This document shows positions 52,301 through 60,179 of a DNA stretch of 64,000 bases, in pieces. The notes below the pieces were generated by a model. The model searched no databases, was not told where the DNA came from, and worked only from the letters and a program-made list of their open reading frames with translations. The stretch's first letter is position 1, and the number at the start of each line of letters is the position of its first letter. The translations under genes and the position numbers were made by a program. Origin of the DNA: Chimonanthus salicifolius (taxonomy: Eukaryota; Streptophyta; Magnoliopsida; Laurales; Calycanthaceae); NCBI GenBank assembly GCA_013350335.1, contig CM023540.1, positions 15,505,828 to 15,569,827 on the forward strand, read 5' to 3'.

Positions 52301-55300
52301 CATCAAGTAAATTATATAAGCATGTATTATACACAAGCATAAGTATGTATTAGCAAATAATTAGAATTCCTTATTAAGTAGTACTAATAATTGTGCTATC
52401 TTAACTATAACATTAACTAGCTATCACAAAAAATACATTAAAACCTAGGCCTATTACAGAGAAGAAAAAAGTTTCAAAAAGAACCAAGTGAAGGCCTGGG
52501 CACAAAATGGGTTTGGAGCCATTGCTTGGGCTTCCTGTAAAAGGAAACTAGGCTTATTGTGTTTTTTTTTTAAAGGATATCTCCAGTCTTTGCAAAGACA
52601 AGGACATCTCTTTCAGGCATGTTAGAAGATTAGCCAATGGGGTAGCAGATTTCATGTCCAACGTGGGAATGGATTGTAGTTGAAGGTTACATGGGACAAT
52701 GTAATTTTGGGTGATAAGTGTAACTTGGTTTTTTAGGGGTTTTTAATTTTTGGATATTAATTCTCAGTGTTTTTGTAGAGGATCAGGATAGTTCTCTTAT
52801 ACTGTGCCTTCTACTCTTAGATGAAAACAACTGTGAAATTTTCAAAAAAAAAAGGGGGTTTCGAGCCTAAGCATAGGCTTAAGTGCAATTAATGTGTGTC
52901 TTTGACTACTATGTCTTGTATATGTTTCATTGTACTTCTTTTCATTATTTGATGATATTTCTTTGTCATTGTTTCAAAAAACAAAGGAGTGCAAAGATGG
53001 AATTAGCATATTGGCATGGTTTGCTAGACAATAGCATCATCAGTGTGATATTGGTATGCTTATCAATATAACTTCAATAGCAACAATCTTTTTCCAACAT
53101 AAAACCTTAAGAGGCTCTACCCTGGAGGTGGTGCCTAACCATAAACCCCTGGAGCAATTGGCACTGACATAAAATTCCATTAAGAGGCTTCAATGCAGAA
53201 AACAGCATACAAGAGGCCAAACTAGAAATGGAACAACCCAAAAACAAACATAGGCCTACGCATCTACATCTAAGGCACCACAAGCCCACACCAAATCATA
53301 AACCACAAATCACTAACTCAGAAAATGAAAACCATCACCAAATTAAACATAATATTTGAATTAATTTACCTGATTATTGAAACATAACACAATGACTGCT
53401 GCGATGCCAAAATATAGTGTACTTTGTGAAGAAATTCATTCATTGTCACTAAATTGTCACTCAACACACAAAATTCTTATCGTAGTTTTAGATATCAAGG
53501 AAGGCAAGATGAAATAATCAACCCAATTTTTGATGACCTAAATGAACTCGAAGACTAAATTCAATTTGTGGGAATATAGAAAAACATCAAAGGTGAATGT
53601 AATTCTCTAACAGATAGGACAGGTTGCACTCGTCATTGTTCTTTCTATGGAAAGAGTTTTTTTTTTTTCTTTTACCAAAGAAAAAGGCAAGTCAGCATAA
53701 AGTATATATTACTAAATAAAAGCTCAAACTTACAGAAACACAAGATGTCGTAGTTTTCATCAAAACCTTTGTCCCATCTATCTAGAGTTGGGTTTTAAAG
53801 TTCTACTATTACACTCAACGCTGATAATCTTGTTCTACATCACCCCAGAAAGAAATTTCAAGTATTTAACTCCCAAAAAAAAATACAAAAAGAAAAAATT
53901 CCAATTCAAAATGGATTAGATCTGACTGAACTACTGAAGCCACTGTATACCTTCATAAATTTGGCTTGTTTTCCATTACCAACAAGCTTTCTACACTTCT
54001 TCACTGACTTATAAGACCCCACTTCTGGCACTGATTTAAAACAGCACAATTTGACTAGGTCACATGCAAATCGTATGAATGAAGCCAACTTAGTAAGTAA
54101 TGGAATTAAGACAAAAACAATGGAGATTTGACTCCCCAATATAAGTGAACTTTGTGTGGTCAAAATTGTTTCAGAAAAATATCTTTTGTTTACAGCTTAG
54201 TAAGACCCCAGTTTTGGGGACTGAAAAGTGAAAACCAGTAAAACACAAATAAGTGACATGAGGACTAATCTAGTCATGCTGACTCAATTAGTAATGTTAC
54301 TGATTCAACTCAATTCCATCCAGGACACAACTGAAAGGCAAAAATCAATCAACTTAGCAAGGTCAGCAATTGTCTAAGCAAAACTTAAATGGATTTGTTA
54401 ATAATGTTCTCCTTCTCAAACACAAAGACCAATGGACACATAATGTGGCACATTTTGGTTCCATTCAACAAAGAACATATGCACCTTTTCAAATGCATAC
54501 TCACATGTGCATGCACACATTTTTCTTTGTGATGTGCTGTTCATTTGCTTCCATGCAAAGAAGAGATCATGTAATGCAATATTAGCTAAGCAGCACAAGA
54601 AAATCTCAGGAATTACCTTTTGAGTTGTAGTACTGATTCTCAATATCAACATCCTGCTCTTCAGGCTCCTCATCGGAGTATTCAAAACCATAATCTTCCA
54701 TATCTGCATCTAATGAAGGACAAACCAATATTAATAGCATTGAACAAGTTCAAACCCTATCTCCTGTCCATTTTAAAAAAATATGGAAAGAAAATACACC
54801 TAAGATCATTTAGGGTGTGTTTGGATGAGGAAGACTCAAGACAATGGTTCCCTAGGGAACTTGAATACAAGGGGGTTCCCCTACAACAAAGAACACCCTA
54901 CTGTTAATCTCCCGGATTTTTAAGTTCCCCTGTTTGGTAACATCAAGGTGGAAAACGTCACAATTTGTTGAGGAACCCAATGTTGGATTGATTTATCTAA
55001 CCCTTCCAGGGAAACACAATTCACCATACTTTGGAGTCAATGGGTTTCTCATAGGAACCACTTTCTCCTTTAAATTCATCCAAACATGGGGACTAGAAGT
55101 ACCTTACTAAACTTACATTTTTGCATCCCATCTCTCATCAATCCACTCACACCCTTCGTAACATCAAAATGCAAATATATGCATGCACACAAAAGTTCAG
55201 GCATACATGCACAAGTACAAACAGATGACAAAAGCACCATTTTTGCGCCAAATACAAACCAATACTAAGCCTGAGTGCCACAAAAGACACTGCATTGCAC

Positions 55301-58300
55301 AAATTAAACATGGGTTGACCACATAAGATGATGCGGGATCGATGCTCAACGGTAGAGCGATCCAGCTAAAATAGGGATAACCAGCCTGCAGCTTGGCAGG
55401 AAGAGGAAGAAAGATAAAAGAGAAAAGAAAATATAAGAAAAGGCTATGCCTTCAATAATTTTTATTCAATATCTATCGTGTGTTTTTCTCTCAACCCATT
55501 ACATGGCCTTATATAAAAAACTAAAGAAGGAAATCTAGACTTAAACCTACACAGGATTAGAACAGGGGTCGAAATCTCGGCCGATACGCATAGTATCAGC
55601 CAAAGACCAAAAAGTTCGGCCGATACGGGCCAATTTTTATTTTTTTGTTTAAAAAAAAAACAAATATCGGCATGGGCCCAGCCGATATTTATATTTTTTT
55701 AATTTTTTTTAAAAAACAGCCTTTTTTATTTTTTAAAATGATTTTTTAAAAAAAAAACCCACTGAGATTTTCAAAAAAGAAGAGAGAGAAATCTCGGCCG
55801 AGAACTCGGTGATCCAATATCGGCCGAAAATTCGGTTTGCCGAATTTTCGACCCCTGGATTAGAATTCCACACAAACTTGGAAACTTCCCGATTATTCCA
55901 AGACGAAAATAACAACTTGCTAATTAAAAAAATTAAATAAATAAGTAAATAAAAATAAATAGAAGCGGATCCATGTAGGATTTAGTGCCTTCGTGTGTCG
56001 TACATCAGTCCCCCGGTTTTGAAAAGAACTCGTCCTCGAGTTGAAACTGGTAAAATCACAAGGCACCAAACAGAGGTGTAGACCAAGGCTTGTAGATGCG
56101 AATGACGAAGCTTATAATTGCACAACTTGCAACTCATGGACAATGATAGCTTTCCTTCTCTAGGGATGAAGAAGCCAAAGACCGCAAACGAGCTCAAGCA
56201 TGGACAAACTAAGCTGATCGCAAAGGGGTCTTCGTATGGCACTGGAGTGAGCATGATCGTGATGGTGTGTGGGACAGGGTTGGGTAATTGGAGATGGTGG
56301 TGGTGGTGGTGGTGGTGGAGGTTCGATACTCGTCGGTTGCATCGATTTTGGTGCCGGCAACACAAACGGCTCTTTCTCCAATATGGACACCGTCGGTGGG
56401 TCACGATTGCCAGAGGAGCAGACATGAACTCTAAGTTTTCGTTCACCTCCTTCGTGTCTCTGTTTCTTTTGTCGTGCAATATTTCTTTTATGTTTTGCAA
56501 CAAATCTTGAAAGTTAGATCGCAAATCAGAGAAAAGTTCTTTAATCTCAGCTCTAGTAATATACTTATGACCATTATGGGTCGCCATTGAGTCCACTTGA
56601 TGACGCTGGTTGAATCGGTATGGTGTTTGAAAATAACTGGGTGACTTAGGCGAATGGGAATAAAAAGGAACTGAGTGAAGGGTGGGTGGGTGCAATGGGG
56701 CTTTTGTTTTTTTTTTACTAGCGATTGGGTGAAGAGAGGGAAGAAGGGGGTTAGAACGAAGAAAGGGTGGGTGGGTTCAGTTTGAGATGGGCAATCGGAA
56801 CATGGCACAGGGCTGCAGGGCAGAAGCAGTGGAAGGGCAGGGCGATCGTTTCAGCAATGCAGACATGCAGAGCAGGCGCTAGGCAGAGGCTACACTGTGT
56901 AGGTGTGATGGGTTTTCATAAACCCCTTTTTTTCTTTTCTTTTTAAAAAAAGACGAACCAAGACCACGTTCACGATCGTCCCTGGTAACGCAGGGACCTA
57001 TCTCTCTTTTCTTCTTTTTTTCAAATCAGCGAACCGAATAGGATCATCCCTGATAACACAGGGACTTGGCTCCGATCAGGGTCGTCTCTGTATGACAGAG
57101 AACTTGGCTCTAAATCACTTGGTGCAGGGATCGATGCTCAACTGGCAAAACGGTCCAACCAAAATAGGGATAACTAATCTGCAGCTTGGCAGGAAGAGGA
57201 AGAAAGATAAAAGAGAAGGGAAAATATAGGAAAAGACTATGCCTTCAATAATTTTTATTCAAATCCATCGTGTGTGTTTTTCTCTCAACCCATTACATGG
57301 CTTTATATAAAAGAATGAAAGAAGGAAGTCTAGACTTAAACCTACATGGGATTAAAATCCCACACAAACTCGGAAACTTCTTGATTATTCCAAAACGAAA
57401 ATAACAACTTGCTAATTAAAAAAATTAAATAAATAAGTAAATAAAAATAAATAGAAGTGGGTCCACGTAGGATTAGTGCCTTCATGTGTCCTACATCATA
57501 AGAGAGTGTCAAACATGCTCAGGAGCCAGGCCGTTCATAAAATGCTATGTTCTTAGATCAAGCATCAGATATTTCATTAATACTTGTTACAATCAGTAAA
57601 TGAAGGTGCATTTGGAATTTCAAAAACAGTCATAGTGGCAATATGCTTTTCCACTTGAAGAAAATATTCATAATGTTAATGATTGAAACATGTATGGGTC
57701 GCATATGTATAACAGCAAGGCTAGACATTAATTGTTGTGTTGTTTTGCTAGGTATCACATTTAGCACAAAAAGGGCCTTTCTTTTTCTTGAAGATCAAGA
57801 TGTCCAGGCCTCTTAGAGCACCTGATTAATCCTTGAGATATATAAACCTCACTATCTATACACAAAAAGGGGCTGCTTGGATTGGGGAAATATAGGAGAA
57901 ATGAATGAAAATAGTACAATTTCTCCAAAGCATCTTGTTTCCTAATTTCTTTGGGTAGGGTAGACGGTAGGAGATGACATCACACTATGTCATCATTTTC
58001 CAAGCAGCGTTTTGAGAACTCCGTTAATTCTACCAATCTCTTGGGAGAAAACCACCAGTACCCCCACACCTCATTATATAAGTCGAAAAGCAGGCACACC
58101 TACCCAGGTAAATCTCCTATAAGTCTTCTCCCAATCTAACTGCACCGAAATACCTCAACAGAAAAACTATCAATAAAGGGGCATTCAGAACTCCAGATAT
58201 AGGCCGAGCAGGTGTTCCTGCTTTTCCACGTATATAGTATCCACAACACTAGCATTCTATGAAAAAATTCGCAATAATCATTATAAATGAAAAGGAACAT

Positions 58301-58690
58301 CAGAAAAACATAACCCCACATGCAGTTCACGACCATCTTTAATTCTTCGGAATATCTAGTTCCACTAAATTTTGATTCATATACCAACAAGGCAACAATT
58401 CAAAAAAGTTCAAAAAAAAAAAAAATTATGAATGCATGTTCGTTAACAGAACCCTAATTCAGTTAAAATGATCATACGAATTGTAAGAATCAAACAGTTG
58501 ACTCATATAAACCAAAAAAAAATTAAAAAAAAAAGTGAATAGTTTCACATATGTCAACTAAAAATAAGAATTCCAATCTCCAAACACGACCAATCGGCTT
58601 ACGGTGATGTTAGATCAGTAGAAATCTCAGAAACCATGTAATTTGTGGAAAGTAGAGAAGGTGGAGGAGGAAATAATTACCGGAACCCAT
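34281..58690 (-). CDS. CSN2: COP9 signalosome complex subunit 2 (12 exons, 439 aa)
   Basis: CSN2 is a scaffold subunit of the COP9 signalosome, the nuclear and cytoplasmic complex that removes NEDD8 from cullin-RING ligases. CSN2 contacts the cullin; catalysis belongs to CSN5. Coding exons are 58681-58690, 54617-54709, 50208-50286, 43460-43700, 43298-43372, 43072-43206, 36160-36347, 35930-35998, 35160-35250, 34934-35068, 34450-34562 and 34281-34371. They sum to 1320 nt with compatible phases and GT-AG borders. The acidic N-terminus ([19 protein letters not shown], residues 7-25) is diagnostic. Helical repeats follow, then a C-terminal PCI/winged-helix region (about 300-415) with [13 protein letters not shown]. 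439 aa equals the length I recall for Arabidopsis CSN2. Odd points are H234, W268 and E372 at positions I expect to be R, R and K. Confidence 0.96.
34450..34562 (-). CDS. CSN2: CSN2 exon 11
   Basis: 113 nt, residues 373-410, winged-helix part of the PCI domain. Acceptor GTATTCAG, donor GTCAATAC. Encodes [20 protein letters not shown] and [16 protein letters not shown]. Confidence 0.95.
34934..35068 (-). CDS. CSN2: CSN2 exon 10
   Basis: 135 nt, residues 328-372, in the PCI region. Acceptor TTGCCAG, donor GTGATGCT. Encodes [20 protein letters not shown] and [17 protein letters not shown]. The last codon is GAG (E372) where lysine is expected. Confidence 0.94.
35160..35250 (-). CDS. CSN2: CSN2 exon 9
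   Basis: 91 nt, residues 297-327. Acceptor TTGTGCAG, donor GTTGAGATA. Encodes [20 protein letters not shown] through FEKTLK. Confidence 0.95.
35395..35660 (-). mobile_element. tRNA-derived SINE in CSN2 intron 8
   Basis: On the minus strand, GGTTGGTTGACGGTCAAG (A-box-like) is followed by AAGTTTGATTCACG (B-box-like), a body and an A-rich tail. The flanks are TTAGGTGCCATAT (35382-35394) and TTAGGTTCCATAT (35619-35631, again 35661-35673), a target duplication with one mismatch. A 42-bp tandem duplication (units 35589 and 35631) has copied the SINE head together with the target duplication. Confidence 0.7.
35930..35998 (-). CDS. CSN2: CSN2 exon 8
   Basis: 69 nt, residues 274-297. Acceptor CTCCACAG, donor GTAAGTGAT. 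Encodes [20 protein letters not shown], then AKP with the last codon split. Confidence 0.95.
36160..36347 (-). CDS. CSN2: CSN2 exon 7
   Basis: 188 nt, residues 212-274. Acceptor TTGGCAG, donor GTATGTTT. Encodes [20 protein letters not shown] and [21 protein letters not shown]234 (CAT) and W268 (TGG) each differ from an arginine codon by a CpG-type transition. Confidence 0.95.
36421..38124. other. CSN2 intron 6, left part, no element defined
   Basis: AT-rich. A patch at 36990-37135 with repeated AAGGCAC/GTGCCTT words may be an old foldback element. 37850-37920 has a weak B-box-like GTAGATTCAAGTCC. Neither could be bounded. Confidence 0.35.
38142..38326 (-). mobile_element. tRNA-derived SINE in CSN2 intron 6
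   Basis: A 17-bp perfect target duplication TTCAAGCTTACTGTTTT flanks it (38125-38141 and 38327-38343). On the minus strand the head reads GGTAGCTCAGTTGG (A box) and then GTACGAGTTCAAATCCCC (B box), about 35 nt apart. A unique body and a short A-tail (near 38142) follow. The insertion is in the sense orientation of CSN2. It is not a tRNA gene: the acceptor stem and anticodon arm do not form a normal tRNA. Confidence 0.9.
39010..39840 (-). pseudogene. L1-type LINE 3' fragment with RNase H domain
   Basis: On the minus strand, FCVERE-type sequence near 39620 (in place of the LINE WKERN motif) precedes [20 protein letters not shown] (about 39380-39320), the start of a plant L1 RNase H domain. [20 protein letters not shown] and [11 protein letters not shown] near 39220-39020 mark its middle and end. 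Stops and frameshifts break it. It is 5'-truncated. Confidence 0.75.
39900..41180. other. CSN2 intron 6, LTR-like or unknown sequence
   Basis: AT-rich with some long ORFs of no recognisable family. A tRNA-Met primer-site-like word (minus TAGTATCAGAGT, 40892-40881) hints at a broken LTR element, but no LTR pair was found. Confidence 0.3.
41181..41621. mobile_element. Long-inverted-repeat MITE in CSN2 intron 6
   Basis: The ends pair as TGCAGATTTGAAGGCCTAAA (41181) and the inverse of TTTAGGCCCTTCAAATCTGC (41601-41620). A stronger inner pair is CTAGTCCTTTGGAGAATCAT (about 41270) with its inverse near 41495-41525. Complementarity therefore runs over about 150 bp per arm, separated by an AT-rich centre. 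The target duplication is unclear. Confidence 0.7.
41772..42575 (+). repeat. Direct repeats of about 165-173 bp flanking a LINE tail
   Basis: Copies at 41772-41937 and 42403-42575 both run from AACTCTGGCACC to a TGTAACTGCSTGGGGG-type end, with a 9-bp insertion and a few substitutions in the second. Between them lies the truncated LINE at 41939-42400. Confidence 0.8.
41939..42400 (+). pseudogene. L1-type LINE 3' tail, plus strand
   Basis: The translation gives [38 protein letters not shown] and [19 protein letters not shown], the last part of a LINE RNase H domain. A T-rich 3' untranslated stretch and an A-run (42379-42389) follow. It is broken by frameshifts and 5'-truncated. Confidence 0.75.
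43072..43206 (-). CDS. CSN2: CSN2 exon 6
   Basis: 135 nt, residues 167-211. Acceptor GCATTTAG, donor GTATGACA. Encodes [20 protein letters not shown] and [12 protein letters not shown]. Confidence 0.96.
43298..43372 (-). CDS. CSN2: CSN2 exon 5
   Basis: 75 nt, residues 142-166. Acceptor TTTTTGTAG, donor GTATGCACC. Encodes [20 protein letters not shown] onward. Phase 0 on both sides. Confidence 0.96.
43460..43700 (-). CDS. CSN2: CSN2 exon 4
   Basis: 241 nt, residues 61-141. Acceptor CTAATTAG, donor GTAAGCTA. Encodes [20 protein letters not shown] through [20 protein letters not shown] to KNE. This is the longest exon. Confidence 0.97.
43701..46473. other. CSN2 intron 3, right of exon 4, no clear element
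   Basis: AT-rich. 44980-45420 has an LTR-like feel (minus-strand TATAAATAC near 45395) without a partner. The 186-codon minus ORF at 45710-46270 and the ORFs opposite it show no recognisable domain. Confidence 0.4.
46474..50045 (+). mobile_element. hAT transposon relic in CSN2 intron 3 (antisense to CSN2)
   Basis: The left end starts CAAGGTTGTCAAAATCGCAC, followed by subterminal CGATT/AATCG words (46480-46640). Next come a CT-rich leader with a 73-bp tandem duplication (about 46813-46960) and a possible splice donor (GTATGGG at 46980). The transposase relic spans about 47541-50045. No matching right terminal repeat is visible near 50045-50200, so the right border is not fixed and the right end is probably lost. 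Confidence 0.75.
47541..50045 (+). pseudogene. hAT-family transposase relic (BED finger, DUF659, dimerisation domain)
   Basis: A BED-finger remnant HVQCNYCQ occurs near 47655-47680, followed by GGIYQHET. The main open block 48077-48922 encodes [40 protein letters not shown] (first catalytic-type aspartate), [15 protein letters not shown] (second) and [16 protein letters not shown]. This is the DUF659/hAT layout. A frame change at about 48920 leads to [14 protein letters not shown] and [18 protein letters not shown]. The C-terminal dimerisation motif [23 protein letters not shown] lies near 49379-49450. After a possible intron, [17 protein letters not shown] continues (49570). Several frameshifts and stops (for example after 49148) make it inactive, though the 281-codon core is open. 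Confidence 0.85.
50208..50286 (-). CDS. CSN2: CSN2 exon 3
   Basis: 79 nt, residues 35-61. Acceptor TTACAG, donor GTGAGTA. Encodes [19 protein letters not shown] with the last codon split. Confidence 0.95.
51160..51790. repeat. Diverged foldback element in CSN2 intron 2
   Basis: GAGCTTAAAAAACAGCTTCA (51183) pairs with the inverse of TGAAGCCACATTTTTAGAGCT-type sequence (about 51740-51760). A second inner pair is GCTTCATTGAATCTAATCAA (51361) with CTTGATTGAATCAATG (51572). Two CACCCTATGTG phrases (51489, 51649) show further internal duplication. Confidence 0.6.
52565..52853 (+). pseudogene. L1-type LINE 3' tail in CSN2 intron 2
   Basis: [19 protein letters not shown] is the end of a plant LINE RNase H domain. 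A T-rich 3' untranslated part and an A-run at 52842-52853 follow. Confidence 0.65.
52854..54616. other. CSN2 intron 2, remainder, nothing firm
   Basis: AT-rich; a GC-richer patch at 53105-53300 has no identified domain. Confidence 0.45.
54617..54709 (-). CDS. CSN2: CSN2 exon 2
   Basis: 93 nt, residues 4-35. Acceptor TTCATTAG, donor GTAATTCC. Encodes the acidic head, ending IENQYYNSK. Confidence 0.95.
54818..55086. mobile_element. MITE with TGTTTGGATGA termini in CSN2 intron 1
   Basis: TGTTTGGATGA at 54818 is repeated inversely as TCATCCAAACA at 55076-55086. The termini resemble those of the MITE at 28286, but the interior differs. Target duplication unclear. Confidence 0.65.
55563..55857. 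mobile_element. hAT-type MITE inside the LTR
   Basis: The termini CAGGGGTCGAAA and TTTCGACCCCTG are perfect inverted repeats. The 8-bp target duplication GATTAGAA is perfect (55555-55562 and 55858-55865). The interior has TCGGCCGATA words in both orientations around A/T runs. It postdates the LTR element. Confidence 0.93.
55982..56695 (-). pseudogene. Gag-start to pol-end fusion ORF of the small LTR element
   Basis: A 237-codon frame whose first part is low complexity. It contains [20 protein letters not shown] (about 56587), a gag-like start, then a run of histidines from a (TGG)n microsatellite near 56294-56322. It ends [12 protein letters not shown] next to the polypurine tract, the type of ending seen in Gypsy polyproteins. 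I infer that a deletion joined the two ends of a longer coding region. No enzymatic domain remains. Confidence 0.55.
57872..58008. mobile_element. Short MITE-like inverted repeat in CSN2 intron 1
   Basis: GCTGCTTGGATTGGGG at 57872 pairs with TTTTCCAAGCAGC ending at 58008. It is 137 bp long with no coding capacity. Target duplication not evident. Confidence 0.5.
58681..58690 (-). CDS. CSN2: CSN2 exon 1 (start codon)
   Basis: ATGGGTTCCG, then donor GTAATTATT. It encodes MGS plus the first base of D4. The context ACAAAATGGG has A at -3 and G at +4. The start is set by family agreement ([11 protein letters not shown] once joined to exon 2). Confidence 0.88.
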
Positions 58691-58840
58691 TTTGTTGGAA
58701 CCCCACTTTCCGGTTGGGAAAGGCGGTTCTGATAAAGGAGATTCCCAGATTTTGAGAAAGAAAAGGAAAAGGGGAAGCAGAAAGTAGCAAAATGGATACT
58801 GCAGATTGCGGACAGAACTGGCTGAAGTGGCTGGAACTTC
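58691..58840 (-). other. CSN2: Probable 5' untranslated region of CSN2
   Basis: Lies between the start codon and the TATA-like motifs. The transcription start is estimated, not observed. Confidence 0.5.
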
Positions 58841-58863
58841 CACCTAAACCCGATCACCTCTCG

Positions 58864-58897
58864 AATTTATACCAGGGATATGAAACGATATATAAAT
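58864..58897 (-). promoter_or_regulatory. CSN2: CSN2 core promoter, TATA-like motifs
   Basis: The minus strand reads TATAAATT (58871-58864) and TTTATATA (58896-58889), about 175-205 bp upstream of the ATG. Confidence 0.5.
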
Positions 58898-59222
58898 CCA
58901 GAGGGCCGGTCGGGGGCGGGCCGAGATCCAGAAAGATCAGCACTAGGGCTGCAACTGGGCCTAGCAAGCCCACATAAACGCGCAAAAAATGTTATTTGGG
59001 TTTATCTGGTTAGTTAAGCTCAATTTTTAACAAGTTCAAATTTAATTTTGTATATAGTACATGAAACTATCTAATTTAGCATAACAACTCAAATTTGAGA
59101 CAATTTATATAATCAAATTTTATCTATTTTATATTGTGTATAAATATGATACGAAATTTTTTTATTACATAATTTTTGTTTATATAGAATAACATGCCCA
59201 TAAACTCCAAGCTCAGATAAAC

Positions 59223-59506
59223 CAGGGGTTAAAATCTATTGTATCGGTCAGAGAAAAAAAAATTCAGTTGAGATCTCGGCCGAATATCGGCTGATTTCTT
59301 TTTTTAAAAAAAATAAATAAATATTGGTTGTGGGCCCAGCCGACATTTATAGTTTTTAATTTTTTTTCAACAGCCTTTTTATTTTTTTAAATGAATTTTT
59401 TCAAAAAAAAGTCATAGAGATTTTTGAAAAAAAAAAAATTGAAGACAGAAAAAATTCAGGCCGAGATCTCGAGTGACATTTATCCTCCATCGAATTTTCG
59501 ACCCTG
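59223..59506. mobile_element. hAT-type MITE upstream of CSN2
   Basis: CAGGGGTTAAAAT and the inverse of ATTTTCGACCCTG bracket 284 bp. The 8-bp target duplication AGATAAAC is perfect (59215-59222 and 59507-59514). The interior with TCGGCCGAATATCGGC and A/T runs shows it is the same family as 55563-55857. Confidence 0.9.
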
Positions 59507-59885
59507 AGATAAACTCACATGTACATTTCAGACTTGAAAATTAGGCTCTAGTCTTATAAATAAAATTTGGGCCCAAGTTAGATTCGACAAATTCAAGTTA
59601 ACTCGGGCCCAGCTCTAGCTGAAGCCCCTAAATTGCATTTCGAGCTTGGACGTGAGTAGGCTTGAAATCCATTTTCAGCTTAGAACTAGCCTACACTTAA
59701 GTGCAAATACTGAAAGGGTAGATTATATGAAGCCATCAACAGTTAGCGCACCACACTTTTACTAAAGGACATGTCTACTGAAGGACACTGCAGACTATTT
59801 ATTGGAAGCACGAAATTAATTTAGTTGATTTGGCTGAGTCAACTCAAGTTGATAGTAAAATTGAGTAACTTGAAAAAAAATCTAA
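59507..59885. other. Spacer, nothing identified
   Basis: No gene or bounded repeat between the hAT MITE and the Mutator-like element. Confidence 0.5.
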
Positions 59886-60179
59886 TTTGCTTACGGCTGG
59901 ACATATAGACATCACATTTTTCTGTTATCAGACACGTCTTTTCAATTTTTAGAGTGAAATTACCATTTTACCCTTTCGTAGTTTTGATAGTTCGATTGAA
60001 CCCCCAAATTGAAGAACCAATCGAACAATTCCAAGAATCGTCCAATTGAACCTCCAAATGGAAGAACCGATCGAACGATTCTAGGAATCGTCCAATCGAA
60101 CCTTCAAATAGAGTGGAGAGAGATTTTCAAAAGAGGTCATTTCTCGACTGATTTTTACAAACAAGGTATTAAAATTTGT

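Larger units (their letters stand above)
55329..57498 (-). mobile_element. Small non-autonomous LTR retrotransposon in CSN2 intron 1
   Basis: LTRs lie at 55329-56007 and 57123-57498, with a perfect TAAGA target duplication (55324-55328 and 57499-57503). Removing a 303-bp MITE-plus-duplication from the left copy makes both LTRs 376 bp. On the minus strand the right LTR is 5'. GTGATTTAGAGCCAAG just inside it resembles a decayed tRNA-Met primer site. AAAACCGGGGGAC before the left LTR is the polypurine tract. The interior is only 1.1 kb. It lies in the same transcriptional direction as CSN2. Confidence 0.88.

Noticed and set aside
56270..56340. Histidine-rich or tryptophan-rich coding tract as a metal-binding protein
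   Set aside because: It is a (TGG)n microsatellite read in different frames within a defective LTR element.
34281..58690. CSN2 copy being a pseudogene
   Set aside because: Every splice site is canonical, the frame is continuous for 439 codons and large parts match the family. Three odd residues alone do not show loss.
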